Positions 8,071 through 16,555 of a stretch of DNA of 64,000 nt are shown one piece after another. Position numbers and translations under genes: made by a program. The notes beneath the pieces were generated by a model. The model worked only from the letters and a program-made list of their open reading frames with translations, was not told the origin of the DNA and did no database searches. Position 1 is the stretch's first letter. Each line of letters opens with the position of its first letter. Source of the DNA: Balneolaceae bacterium (GTDB lineage: Bacteria; Bacteroidota; Rhodothermia; Balneolales; Balneolaceae); the NCBI GenBank assembly GCA_020832415.1, contig JAFIES010000143.1:1-64000 (forward strand), in the 5' to 3' direction.

Positions 8071-9432
8071 ATGAGATATTTTATTAAAGCCTCTACCCTT
8101 CTGATTGCAGCAGCACTAATCCTGTTTGGCTGCGATAATGCCACATCGCCACACGCAAATAGTAATGAAAGTGCTTCAAATTTATACAGCGCTGCCAATA
8201 ATGGATCTGATAATGATGACAATTCCGGAAATGTTATCGTTATTGATGAAGAAAGCCTTAGCGAAAACTGGTCATTCGTTTTAGAAACCGGAGAAAATGG
8301 ATTTGGTGAATTGGTTGATGGTCCCGGAGCACCATTTATAGGAACCGGCAGTGCTGCCTTTTCATTAACCGATAACGAAGATGGTGTTGCTCTGTTTGGC
8401 GCCATATTTGAGGGAAGTACTCCCCTTACTGCTTTCAGCAAGATCCAATACAACACCTATCAGGCTACTGCCGGATCAGGGCAGGCTGTTGCACTCCAGT
8501 TTCAGGTAAATTACGATGGTGAAAATGATTGGCAGGGACGCCTTGTATTTGAACCCTATCACGATGGCAATGTAGAACAAAATCAGTGGCAGACCTGGAA
8601 TCCGCTCGAGCAAGAAGGCTGGTGGGCCACAGGTGGCGCTGGTGCAGAACTATGTACCCAAGAAAATTTATGCAGCTGGAATGACATTCGTGAAGCCTTT
8701 CCGAATGCCGTTGTAAGAGCGGAAGAATCACTTGAAAATGTTGGTCTTATCATTTTTAAAGCAGGAAGCAGCTGGGGCGAATTCCTAGGATATGTAGATG
8801 GTTTTGAATTGGAAGTTGCCGGCGAATCTTTTGTTTATAGTTTTGAAGCCGAAGATCCTGATGACGATGATGAAAATGGAGACAATGGAGAAAACGGGGA
8901 CAACGGCGAAGATGATGAAAACGGCGATGACAATGGAGAAAACGGAGACAACGGCGAAGATGATGAGAACGGTGATGACAATGGAGAGAACGGAGACAAC
9001 GGCGAAGATGATGAAAACGGCGATGACAACGGAGACAATGGCGAAGATGACGAGAATGGAGACGAGGAAGAAGAAAATGGGGATGATCCCGACAATCCTG
9101 CCTTAAAAGAAGACTGTAAAAATGGCGGATGGGAGGCATACGGATTCCGTAATCAAGGACAATGCATCCGATATGTAAACACCGGGCAAGACAGCCGTAA
9201 TGATTCCGATGATGATAACGACTCTGAAAATGGTGATGACCAGGAAGAAAACGGTGATGACGAAAACGGATCAGAAAATGGAGAAGATGATGAAGAGAAC
9301 GGAGAGGGTGACGAAGAGTCAAACGATCCTCAAACCATTCAGGATTGCCAAAATGGTGGATGGCAAGATTTTGGATTCCGTAACCAGGGTCAATGTATTC
9401 AGTTTGTAAATACAGGAAACGATAGTCGCTGA
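8071..9432 (+). CDS. Lipoprotein with acidic D/E/N/G repeats and two NGGW-FRNQGQC motifs
   Basis: 453 residues. The signal ends in a lipobox LFGC with Cys21. Residues about 60-260 form a beta-rich domain containing ENWSFVLETG and a QTWNPLEQEGWW stretch, resembling secreted carbohydrate-binding-like domains. Then come long acidic low-complexity runs of ENGD and GEDD units, divided by two copies of a short domain: DCKNGGWEAYGFRNQGQCI at about 348 and DCQNGGWQDFGFRNQGQCI at the very end. Each copy has two cysteines and is followed by VNTG. The acidic linkers probably hold the domains away from the surface and may bind cations. The ligand is unknown. Confidence 0.7.
   Translation: MRYFIKASTLLIAAALILFGCDNATSPHANSNESASNLYSAANNGSDNDDNSGNVIVIDEESLSENWSFVLETGENGFGELVDGPGAPFIGTGSAAFSLTDNEDGVALFGAIFEGSTPLTAFSKIQYNTYQATAGSGQAVALQFQVNYDGENDWQGRLVFEPYHDGNVEQNQWQTWNPLEQEGWWATGGAGAELCTQENLCSWNDIREAFPNAVVRAEESLENVGLIIFKAGSSWGEFLGYVDGFELEVAGESFVYSFEAEDPDDDDENGDNGENGDNGEDDENGDDNGENGDNGEDDENGDDNGENGDNGEDDENGDDNGDNGEDDENGDEEEENGDDPDNPALKEDCKNGGWEAYGFRNQGQCIRYVNTGQDSRNDSDDDNDSENGDDQEENGDDENGSENGEDDEENGEGDEESNDPQTIQDCQNGGWQDFGFRNQGQCIQFVNTGNDSR
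8862..9075 (+). repeat. In-frame low-complexity repeat coding acidic linker
   Basis: Degenerate tandem units of about 12-48 nt built from GAT/GAA/AAC/GGC-type codons, encoding NGDNGEDDENGDD-like blocks within the lipoprotein gene. Near-identical blocks of 48 nt occur at about 8900-9050. This is a likely site of length change by slippage. Confidence 0.75.
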
Positions 9433-9462
9433 TACATTCTGACCTATCAAGCCAGAAAAAAG

Positions 9463-9500
9463 GCTCCCGTCAATTAAATAAATTGTGGCGGGAGCTTTTT
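9463..9500 (+). terminator. Terminator after the acidic lipoprotein
   Basis: GC-rich stem (gctcccg...cgggagc, 9463-9475 with 9481-9495) followed by a T7 run, 30 bp after the stop. Confidence 0.85.
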
Positions 9501-9511
9501 TTATTTAACAA

Positions 9512-9800
9512 CTTATTTACCGGCTTTCAGCAGATCTCTGATCTCTGTAAGCAGTTTTTCCTGTGCCGGTGGCTCAGCAGGTGCCTCAGGTTTTACCTCT
9601 TCTTTCTACTTGGCATTTTCAAATGCTTTCATCACCATAAAAAATAGCAAAGTCGATCAGTGTTTGGATATACACACCATAATTAATGGTTACAGCCTCA
9701 ACTTTAGCGGAGCCTCCTGAATAGTAATTACAAGGTCCGAAAATCCACACCTCCAAACAGCATCCCGATTGGTGGCATCAGTACACCTACCCGCCTTCCA
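9512..9800 (-). pseudogene. Decayed second copy of mscL
   Basis: This stretch aligns base by base with the intact mscL at 11525-11926, on the same strand. It shares the ends of the coding frame down to the tail that encodes LLTEIRDLL. It is broken: an in-frame TAG (9609-9611) replaces a Lys codon of the KKKEEE stretch, a deletion of about 14 bp removes the IRK region near 9647, further small indels follow, and the N-terminal third is missing. It cannot make a channel. It looks like one arm of an old duplication, with the gene at 9982 lying between the two copies. Confidence 0.9.
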
Positions 9801-9981
9801 ACAACTCAGCACATGCAGACCTTCTCTAAATGAGACGCTTAGCTTTTACTTTTCCATTTTAAAAAGTGCTAAAATCAAATTTTATATTTATTTCTTATTT
9901 TGTTTAGTATACACTTAGTGGGAAAATAGCAGTACTTTGATCCCATATTTTTGCTTAATTTTTAACTTAAATTTTAAGGGC

Positions 9982-11478
9982 ATGAAACAATCTGAGATCA
10001 TCTTTCAATTGTTAGATATCAAAGAGAATGTGCCACTGACGCCTAGTGATATGGCGGAGTCGTTAACCGTCACTTTTTACCCAAAGCATAAATCCACACC
10101 TGCTCTCAACGCATTTTCTGAATCACTTAAGGCAGCATTTTCTCGCATGGGTGTAACCATCCTTCCATTCGAAGAGTCACTAACAGAACAAAGGGATAAA
10201 GTACGCCCCGGCATTGTAATTATTGAGCAGGGAGAGGGTGCAGATGAAAACCTTGCTATCAGAATGGTTTCAAGTCTATATTATAATCCAATTGTTACTA
10301 TTCTCGACTCATCTCCACCCTTTCCAAAAAGCCCATCTCTACAGGAAGTATTAGATAGTATTGTAGGTGTATTAGCGTGGAATCTGACTCACGTTCCTAT
10401 ATTTCTTGAAGATGACAAATGGACCATCTGTACAATGAACGGAGCTGTAATAGAGTGTACCGGATCCGATTCGCCGGATTATGACATTCTGTATTCACTT
10501 ATTCCAAAACTCTCTGCTCAGGTAGTGCCTCCCAGCAGGGATGACATTGTTTATCGAAATGGACTGCCTGGCGCTGAAGAGAGAGGATACGGAAAATTTG
10601 TGGCTGATTTTATGACTGCAGCAACTATTTGGCGAAACAATGGCCTGATGCTTGCTCATACTTCGATCGATGATCTGGCTTATAGAAACAGGTTCTACAA
10701 GAGAATTGTCTCAAAATATCTGGACCACAGAACCGGTATGAGCTATGGTTTTATGGTGAAACAGCTGCCAACAGATACTAAACCGGCCCAACCCTTTGAG
10801 GAAGTTCCCGATCATGTGCAAACTGCAATGAATGATCATCCGATTCAGAAAAATTCAGATGGTACCACATCTGTTGCTATCGATCTATTTGAAAAGAAGT
10901 GGATTGTAAACCTTCCGGATGTGTGGCTTTTGTCTACTCGTTCGGGGTGCAACAAAACAGACCTGGATCCGCAGAAAGACATTCTAAGACTGGGTTTACA
11001 TAAGGGGAAAATCACCATCGATACACCACCAAAAAGTACGCCGAAAGAGTGCCGATCTTCATATGATACCTACGCAATCCTGGCTCACGCCATTGGTAAT
11101 ATCACTATTGCATCCATTCTGCTTTCAGTAGATGCGTCTGCCGCTCTTCCGCATATCCTGCAGAATGATGGACTCTCAATTTCACACTGGCACGGCTATC
11201 CGGATAAAGAGTTTCCGCTGCCCGGGTATACTATACATGGTGATGATAATCCGCCCGTTTCCTGCTCAACTCCACAATCGGCCGCATACGCCTTTCAAGG
11301 CAAAATCAATGCAGTTCAAAATTTAAAAACCGACCTGGCGTCTTACCGTGGCGACGTTCACATAGAACCACACCATGGTACGAATATAAGCGGAGGATTA
11401 TCACTTACAGAAACAGCGGCATGGGTAGATAAGATGCACAAAAATAAAAAAAGGAAGGGAGTATTGGTGAGTGGTTGA
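9982..11478 (+). CDS. Protein of unknown function, about 498 residues
   Basis: I do not recognise this protein. I chose the ATG at 9982 (MKQSEIIFQLLD) over the longer TTG-started frame at 9937, because TACTTTG at 9933-9939 looks like the -7 promoter element and would overlap the TTG. There is no signal peptide and no membrane segment, so it is probably cytoplasmic. Distinctive runs are PGAEERGYGKF, TSIDDLAYRNRFYKR and a C-terminal part with several His residues (HWHGYP, IEPHHGTN). The density of His, Asp and Cys (SGCNKTD, TPKEC) leaves room for a metal enzyme, but no known motif is complete. It ends opposite mscL. Confidence 0.7.
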   Translation: MKQSEIIFQLLDIKENVPLTPSDMAESLTVTFYPKHKSTPALNAFSESLKAAFSRMGVTILPFEESLTEQRDKVRPGIVIIEQGEGADENLAIRMVSSLYYNPIVTILDSSPPFPKSPSLQEVLDSIVGVLAWNLTHVPIFLEDDKWTICTMNGAVIECTGSDSPDYDILYSLIPKLSAQVVPPSRDDIVYRNGLPGAEERGYGKFVADFMTAATIWRNNGLMLAHTSIDDLAYRNRFYKRIVSKYLDHRTGMSYGFMVKQLPTDTKPAQPFEEVPDHVQTAMNDHPIQKNSDGTTSVAIDLFEKKWIVNLPDVWLLSTRSGCNKTDLDPQKDILRLGLHKGKITIDTPPKSTPKECRSSYDTYAILAHAIGNITIASILLSVDASAALPHILQNDGLSISHWHGYPDKEFPLPGYTIHGDDNPPVSCSTPQSAAYAFQGKINAVQNLKTDLASYRGDVHIEPHHGTNISGGLSLTETAAWVDKMHKNKKRKGVLVSG

Positions 11479-11483
11479 AATTC

Positions 11484-11505
11484 AGGGCCTGTTAGCCGGC
11501 CCCGA
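11484..11505. terminator. Short hairpin between convergent genes
   Basis: GGGCC/GGCCC stem with flanking ttc/gaa pairing, between the stop at 11478 and the mscL stop at 11525. It could serve both genes. Confidence 0.4.
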
Positions 11506-11524
11506 AATTTTCAAGAACTCTCAA

Positions 11525-11926
11525 CTATTTGTCTTTCAGCAGATCTCTGATCTCTGTAAGTAGTTTTTCCTGCGCAGGCGGTTCAGCAGGTGCTGCCGGT
11601 TTCTCCTCTTCTTTCTTCTTCGCATTTGCAAATGCCTTGATTACCATAAAAATGGCAAATGCGATGATCAGAAAGTCGATCAGTGTTTGGATAAACACAC
11701 CATAATTGATGGTTACAGCCTCAACCTCAGCGGTTGCCTCCTGTATAGTAATAACGAGGTCTGAAAAGTCCACCCCTCCAAGTAACATCCCGATTGGGGG
11801 CATCAGTACATCGTTTACAAAGGAGGTAACAATTCGCCCAAATGCGGCGCCAATTACAACTGCAACCGCCAGGTCAAGTACATTACCACGCAAGATAAAT
11901 GCCTTAAAGTCATTTTTTAAGCTCAT
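11525..11926 (-). CDS. mscL: Large-conductance mechanosensitive channel MscL
   Basis: About 133 residues from the ATG at 11926 ([20 protein letters not shown]). A longer frame from 11950 adds eight residues that the family does not have. The first helix [21 protein letters not shown] and [14 protein letters not shown] are canonical, followed by the second helix and the acidic/Pro-rich tail ending [12 protein letters not shown]. The channel is a homopentamer in the inner membrane that opens under extreme tension. A broken copy lies at 9512-9800. Confidence 0.93.
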   Translation of the reverse strand: MSLKNDFKAFILRGNVLDLAVAVVIGAAFGRIVTSFVNDVLMPPIGMLLGGVDFSDLVITIQEATAEVEAVTINYGVFIQTLIDFLIIAFAIFMVIKAFANAKKKEEEKPAAPAEPPAQEKLLTEIRDLLKDK

Positions 11927-12204
11927 AATCAATATCAGGTTGGTTAACATTATCTAAGCCAATAGATTACGAATTAATTTAAAGCAGGGCAATATCGGCC
12001 GGAAATTTTGAGAGTACGATTTAATATCCCCCTTCGGAATTACATTTCATAAAAATACACTCAGAGGTAAGATCAGCATGCTCTAAAAAAACGATTGAAT
12101 TTATACCGACATACTATTTGGGTAAACCTTTCTGCCATGAAATTCTGAATTAGTAGAAATGCATGCGTAGACTGAGTCTTTCTCTATTAGATAACAAACA
12201 AAAA

Positions 12205-12235
12205 AAGCCTTGCAAGTCAATGACTTACAAGGCTT
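12205..12235 (-). terminator. Terminator-type hairpin beside the tRNA-like scar
   Basis: Two 15-nt arms (12205-12219 and 12221-12235, one mismatch) nearly abut. On the minus strand a run of seven Ts follows, so it reads as a rho-independent terminator for minus-strand transcription, as would follow a tRNA gene. Immediately upstream on that strand is the tRNA-3'-end-like fragment. Confidence 0.6.
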
Positions 12236-12238
12236 CTT

Positions 12239-12256
12239 GTGCCCTGGACTGGATTC
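12239..12256 (-). other. tRNA 3'-end-like fragment, possible attachment site
   Basis: Read on the minus strand this gives GAATCCAGTCCAGGGCAC: the end of a T-loop, a T-stem half and an acceptor-stem 3' strand with discriminator A. The 5' part of a tRNA is absent. Tyrosine integrases often use tRNA 3' ends as att sites, and the integrase begins 160 bp away. I could not find the matching intact tRNA or second att copy in the window. Confidence 0.4.
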
Positions 12257-12347
12257 CATTATTACAATCTCCTTCTCCCTACTTCTGATAAATATGCCTT
12301 CTAAATGCAATTAAGGCGTATTTTGTAATTTACTTCCCAAACAATAA

Positions 12348-12389
12348 GTACCATAATTCAATTTTTATTTGTACCATTTTTTGTACCAT
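12348..12389 (+). repeat. Three GTACCAT direct repeats upstream of the integrase
   Basis: GTACCAT occurs at 12348-12354, 12371-12377 and 12383-12389, all in the same orientation, 27-68 bp before the integrase start. Short direct repeats of this kind beside an integrase gene are typical arm-type binding sites for the N-terminal domain of the recombinase. Confidence 0.5.
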
Positions 12390-12415
12390 ATTTTTTTAAT
12401 TCCAATTTTCATCAT

Positions 12416-13663
12416 ATGAGTGTTACAATAAACCTTACCCAATTAAAACGTAAAAAAACAAAGACCGGTGAGATACCCATATATATACGTTTTACTGAAA
12501 ACGGCAAATCTTGGTACAAATCAACAGGCATTTCTGTACTACCAAAATATTGGCTTAAAAAGGATCAAGCTATCCGGAAGTCTCACCCCAGATACAAGAA
12601 ATTAAATCACGAGTTACAACGCATTACCAATGAGGCGGAAAATAAACTACTTGATCTTCGAGCAAATGATAAGGAGAACGCAAAGTTAGTAAAAGATGCC
12701 ATAACCAAAAAAAGGGGGAATAAACTTCTGAATATGATGACTCACTATGAAGATGAGTTAAAAAATGAAAGATATTGGGAGTGGAAACATTTTAAGGTGG
12801 TAAATAAGCAGATTGAAGATTTTTTAAACTCCAGTGACTACGATTATTCTTCAGACATTACAATCAAAGATGTTGACACCAAATTTCTTGAGGATTTCCA
12901 GCATTATTTAATGCATGGTATTGGCAACAAAATGAAAAAAACCGGAGAGAAAAATAACTCGCCCAATACAGTGCGGAGAAAACTCAGATATTTTCGCGGT
13001 TTTATTAATGAACTTATAAAAAGCGAAAAGCTTCAAAAAGATCCATACTTAAACTTAAATAAGCCAAAAGAACAACCCGTTTCAAAAACCAGGCTTACAA
13101 TTGATCAAATACAAGCCATTGAAAATGTTCAATTGAAAAAAGGCTCAAATCTATGGCATGCCAGAAACTATTTTCTCTATTCTTTTTACAATGCTGGCAT
13201 TCGTTTTGGAGATTTGTGCCAACTTAAATGGAATAATATTGTTGATGACAGATTAGAATATCAAATGAGTAAAACTGGTGGCCGAAAAAGCATCAAGCAA
13301 TTACCCGTAATGCAAGAGATTCTCAATCACTATCGGAATGATAATACAGAGATAGATGATCTAATTTTCCCCATATTGGATAATTTTCCAAACGATCCAA
13401 TTGAATTGCTAAAACAAATTTCATCAAAAAACTTTATTGTGAACCGTGACCTGAAAAAGGTTACCAAAAAAGCAGGTATCGATTCCAATGTTAGTTTCCA
13501 TGTAGCACGTCACTCTTTTTCGCAGTATGCACTTAAAAATAACATGCCTTTATATGAAATCAGCAAAGCACTCGGCCACAGTAGCATCAAAATAACTGAA
13601 CGTTATATTAATTCCTTTGACGAAGACCTATTAGATAAAAGCATGGATAAATTATTTGGGTAA
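12416..13663 (+). CDS. int: Tyrosine recombinase (integrase) of a Bacteroidota-type element
   Basis: 415 residues: an N-terminal arm-binding domain (about 1-100), a SAM-like core-binding domain (about 105-205), and a catalytic domain with all expected residues: Arg263 (AGIRFGD), Lys286, His362/Arg365 (HVARH), His388 (LGHSS) and the nucleophile Tyr397 (ERYI). It cuts and rejoins DNA at att sites through a 3'-phosphotyrosine. It is the first gene of the small element that follows. The excisionase-like gene at 14398 is its natural partner. Confidence 0.93.
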   Translation: MSVTINLTQLKRKKTKTGEIPIYIRFTENGKSWYKSTGISVLPKYWLKKDQAIRKSHPRYKKLNHELQRITNEAENKLLDLRANDKENAKLVKDAITKKRGNKLLNMMTHYEDELKNERYWEWKHFKVVNKQIEDFLNSSDYDYSSDITIKDVDTKFLEDFQHYLMHGIGNKMKKTGEKNNSPNTVRRKLRYFRGFINELIKSEKLQKDPYLNLNKPKEQPVSKTRLTIDQIQAIENVQLKKGSNLWHARNYFLYSFYNAGIRFGDLCQLKWNNIVDDRLEYQMSKTGGRKSIKQLPVMQEILNHYRNDNTEIDDLIFPILDNFPNDPIELLKQISSKNFIVNRDLKKVTKKAGIDSNVSFHVARHSFSQYALKNNMPLYEISKALGHSSIKITERYINSFDEDLLDKSMDKLFG

Positions 13664-13790
13664 TATTGGAGGAAATCAAATCCTTTGTCGAGGTGAATAT
13701 TTACAATTGACTTTTATTCTTAAATGTTTAATTTGATTGTACTTCATAAAATAAGGAAATAGAGAACGATATTAGATTTACTAACTGATT

Positions 13791-14279
13791 ATGAAATCAG
13801 AGAATAAATCATATTTAACAAGAGAGTATATTTTTTGGAAAAAAACAGTTGATCTTTCACTGAAGCTCTTCTTGTATGTAGTAGCTCCTGTATTATTTAT
13901 TTTACTTATTGTAAAATCAACTGGTTTGAAATTGGCAGATGTATACATGCATAAGTTAGATTTGATATTGCTAATTACGGCAACTGTTTTTGGAACTTTC
14001 TTTCTTAATGCATTAAACAAAGAAGCTAAATTTCTACAACTTATAAGCCTTATAAGAGAGACCGCAAGATTGTTGATGCAGGAGCAATTCGGCCCCAATA
14101 TGATTTGGGAAAAATACTGGTCGCTTCGAAATCAGGAAAACTATACCGAAAAAGCAGCCTACCATGAAATTGAAAAATGGCTTTTAAACGATTTAGAATT
14201 CAATAAAGAAGAAGTGAAAAAGAAATTTAACATAACTCTAAATTTCGAGTCTTTTACAAGGTCTGCAAGAAACCAATAA
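13791..14279 (+). CDS. Two-helix membrane protein of unknown function
   Basis: 162 residues. Two hydrophobic helices (about 25-45 and 57-75) sit in the N-terminal half; the rest is charged and likely cytoplasmic (IETARLLMQEQFGPNMIWEKYW, a C-terminal KKKFN stretch). I do not recognise a family. It lies between integrase and excisionase-like genes of the integrated element. Single small membrane proteins in this position are often exclusion or lysis-control factors, but nothing in this sequence shows that. Confidence 0.6.
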   Translation: MKSENKSYLTREYIFWKKTVDLSLKLFLYVVAPVLFILLIVKSTGLKLADVYMHKLDLILLITATVFGTFFLNALNKEAKFLQLISLIRETARLLMQEQFGPNMIWEKYWSLRNQENYTEKAAYHEIEKWLLNDLEFNKEEVKKKFNITLNFESFTRSARNQ

Positions 14280-14397
14280 TTGTCTGTATATACGTTTAAT
14301 TCCTAGTCGGAAACAAGCGGAAAGTATTTTCCTTCCTGTTTCCTGGCTGAATTTCTAACCTCTGCTCAAAGTCAATCACTAATTAATCTTTGAGCAT

Positions 14398-14703
14398 ATG
14401 CAAACATATATCCCATCAAAAGAGGAGTTCCAGAAAACTGTTGTACAAGCAGTTGAACAGGCTGTTGCAAATCGACTTCCTGAGATCATCCACAAAGCAA
14501 CCCAAAAGAAGTATTACACAATTCAAGATGTATGTGATCTTTTAGATGTCTCCAGAAGGCACTTACAATATCTGCGAGATACAGGGCAAATTGGTTGTAT
14601 TAAAAATGGAAGAAAGGTCTATTTCCGGGCTGAAGATTTAGAAGAGTTCTTCGAGATTAACTATATCCCATCAGATGATAAACTGGGAGATAATGGAGAG
14701 TAA
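14398..14703 (+). CDS. Excisionase-like helix-turn-helix protein
   Basis: 101 residues. Residues about 40-90 form the MerR-like winged helix of excisionase-family proteins: YYTIQDVCDLLDVSRRHLQYLRDTGQI followed by KNGRKVYFRAEDLEEFF. Such proteins bend att DNA to help excision or act as small repressors. Its end overlaps the next gene (ATG at 14693, stop at 14703), so the two are translationally coupled. Confidence 0.8.
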   Translation: MQTYIPSKEEFQKTVVQAVEQAVANRLPEIIHKATQKKYYTIQDVCDLLDVSRRHLQYLRDTGQIGCIKNGRKVYFRAEDLEEFFEINYIPSDDKLGDNGE

Positions 14704-15709
14704 AGACGCTTACTACTTCCCACATGATAGCAATGCGAAGGATGATCCTGATTGTTTGGTTCTGATTGAAGAATTGGGATTGGAAGGCTACGGTATATTT
14801 TGGGTTTTGGTCGAAACACTAAGAGACCAAAAAAACTTCCGGGCTCCACTCAGAATTTTACCACCATTGGCCAGGCGATATAATACGACAGCTGAAAAAA
14901 TGAAAGCTGTGGTTGTCCGATACAATTTATTTCAGGTAGATGAAGATTCTTTCTTCTACAGTGATTCACTAATCAGGAGAATGCAACCACTCATTCAAAG
15001 AAAATTGAATCGTAGAATCGATGGAATTAAAGGGAATCTCATACGATATAAGCATGCCACAAAAGCAGAATTGGATGATATGTCACCAGATGAAATATTC
15101 GAACTGAATAAAAAAATCAAGCTAAAGCTCGGGGGCGACTCGGGGGGCGATCGCCAGGCGACTCGCATCCCCATCGCAAGTAAAGTAAAGGAGAGTAGAG
15201 TAAATGAGATTAAAGGAGAGTGTGTAAAGCAAAACACACCCACACTTGATGATATTCTAAATTTTTTCACAGGTCATGGTGGAGATAAAGCCAAAGCCAG
15301 GAAGTTTTACAATCACTACAACTCACTCGATTGGGAAACTACAAATGGAAGGAGAATAAAAAACTGGAAAGCAAGAGCAAAAATGTGGATCGAGGAAGAC
15401 AAGGGAACGTCACAAAATCCCAGTAGTACCGGTCAAAATGTACCTATGCCTTCATTTGAAATACCACATCTTAAAACACCCGTTCAATGGGATATTAGAC
15501 AATTAGACTATTATCGATCTGAACTAAAAGAGAAATTTCAAATTTCGATCGATCAAGTTGATGAATTATCATTAATGATTTCAGAAAAAAACTATGACGA
15601 CTTTATCTCCGTATTCGATAAAATCAGCCGTGAATTGAATACAAAGAAATTACAGCCAGATGTAATTTATATGAGAATAAAAGAGCTTCTTAATGGGGAA
15701 CACAATTAA
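14693..15709 (+). CDS. DUF4373 (Lin1244-like) replication-type protein
   Basis: About 338 residues from the ATG at 14693, which overlaps the end of the excisionase-like gene; an in-frame ATG at 14675 is less likely. The N-terminal 90 residues (AYYFPHDSNAKDDPDCL..., EELGLEGYGIFWVLVETLR) match the DUF4373/Lin1244-Lin1753-like winged-helix domain of phage and element replisome organisers. The middle is charged, followed by a C-terminal part with DDILNFFTGHGG and NHYNSLDWETTNGRRIKNWK, typical of the C-termini of these proteins. It probably starts replication of the element. Confidence 0.75.
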   Translation: MESKDAYYFPHDSNAKDDPDCLVLIEELGLEGYGIFWVLVETLRDQKNFRAPLRILPPLARRYNTTAEKMKAVVVRYNLFQVDEDSFFYSDSLIRRMQPLIQRKLNRRIDGIKGNLIRYKHATKAELDDMSPDEIFELNKKIKLKLGGDSGGDRQATRIPIASKVKESRVNEIKGECVKQNTPTLDDILNFFTGHGGDKAKARKFYNHYNSLDWETTNGRRIKNWKARAKMWIEEDKGTSQNPSSTGQNVPMPSFEIPHLKTPVQWDIRQLDYYRSELKEKFQISIDQVDELSLMISEKNYDDFISVFDKISRELNTKKLQPDVIYMRIKELLNGEHN

Positions 15710-15711
15710 TC

Positions 15712-15942
15712 TCACAACCTGTGCAAAGTTCGACAGCTACCGTACAATCCGCAAAGGGTAAGGACTTTTTGATTAAGCATGGGTTTCTGTGAGATGGTCT
15801 TCATGGTCATTGCCTCCCATACATCTTTGCACGGATCAAGCCCATCTATCTGTTGTATCCACACTTTTGCTCTAATTAGTTTCAGAGTGGCCGGGTAATC
15901 AAATTTATTTTGCGAAAAAAAATAAATCCATGTTTCACTGTT
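15712..15942 (-). pseudogene. Possible C-terminal gene remnant
   Basis: An open stretch of 76 codons, with no usable N-terminal start, reads ...FDYPATLKLIRAKVWIQQIDG and ...AMTMKTISQKPMLNQKVLT up to a TGA at 15714. The composition looks protein-like, but I recognise no family. It ends head-on to the DUF4373 gene. It may be the tail of a lost gene at the edge of the element, or chance. Confidence 0.3.
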
Positions 15943-16248
15943 TCACTGACCCGGAGGTTAAAATTAATCTGCTTCTGAAGAGCATTAATAACCATAATCA
16001 GATTGCCTGGGTTAAACAATTTTTAAATGTACCGTTCGGTGAATATTAAGCTTCTTCAATAGTGTAACCAGTTCGTTGAATAATGGGCTCGAGTAATCAA
16101 ATACAATCAACCATTTATTACATATAAAAAAGCCCTGTGATTTTCACCACAGGGCCCTATTAAGGACAACGAAAAGTGTGCTCGCACTTTTCATTTTCAC
16201 TTTTAGTATATGTATGAACCGAAAAATCGGAATTCCTTACACTTTTTT

Positions 16249-16521
16249 TTAATTTTTTTTAACCTCAACCAATCGCCATGTCAGCGTATGCATATCAAGC
16301 AGCAGGCGACAGAACAAACCATCCCGGGTCAACACATGGTAATGGAATTGCCGCCGCCCGCCTTTTCTTTCTTGATGAACATGCCGAACCTCTTTCACCT
16401 TCCAGGTCTGGCCATCTTCTCTCTGGATTCTGTATGGTGTAAACCGGTGTTGTAGCCCATCACGATTAAAACCTTTGCACACATTTAAAACATTCACCGG
16501 TTCGTAGTTATCTGCATTCAT
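16249..16521 (-). CDS. 90-residue protein of unknown function, copy A
   Basis: I do not recognise this with certainty. It has no signal or membrane segment. The core YRIQREDGQTWKVKEV...H and a C-terminal LLLDMHTLTWRLVEV recall the small barrel of DUF6504-type proteins that accompany translesion polymerases; this is a weak resemblance. A second gene at 34181-34453 encodes the same 90 residues although the DNA differs at ten or more codons, all synonymous, so the frame is under strong selection. Its start lies 35 bp from an operator-like palindrome, and its tail runs into a terminator. The plus-strand frame over it is a shadow. Confidence 0.75.
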   Translation of the reverse strand: MNADNYEPVNVLNVCKGFNRDGLQHRFTPYRIQREDGQTWKVKEVRHVHQERKGGRRQFHYHVLTRDGLFCRLLLDMHTLTWRLVEVKKN

Positions 16522-16555
16522 AGTCTTCCTTTTATTGAAAGTATAAAGTGCCGGA

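Noticed and set aside
8756-9322. 188-codon minus-strand frame opposite the acidic lipoprotein
   Set aside because: Its HHR/LRCL repeats are the reverse complement of the ENGD/GDDE codons, a shadow of low-complexity DNA.
12101-12310. 69-codon minus-strand frame over the hairpin and tRNA-like scar
   Set aside because: It runs through the terminator hairpin and the tRNA-like fragment, has no family likeness and is explained by those signals.
16210-16455. Plus-strand frame over the 90-residue gene, also at 34109
   Set aside because: The two copies of this frame differ by amino-acid changes, while the minus-strand frame differs only by synonymous changes, so the minus strand is the coding one.
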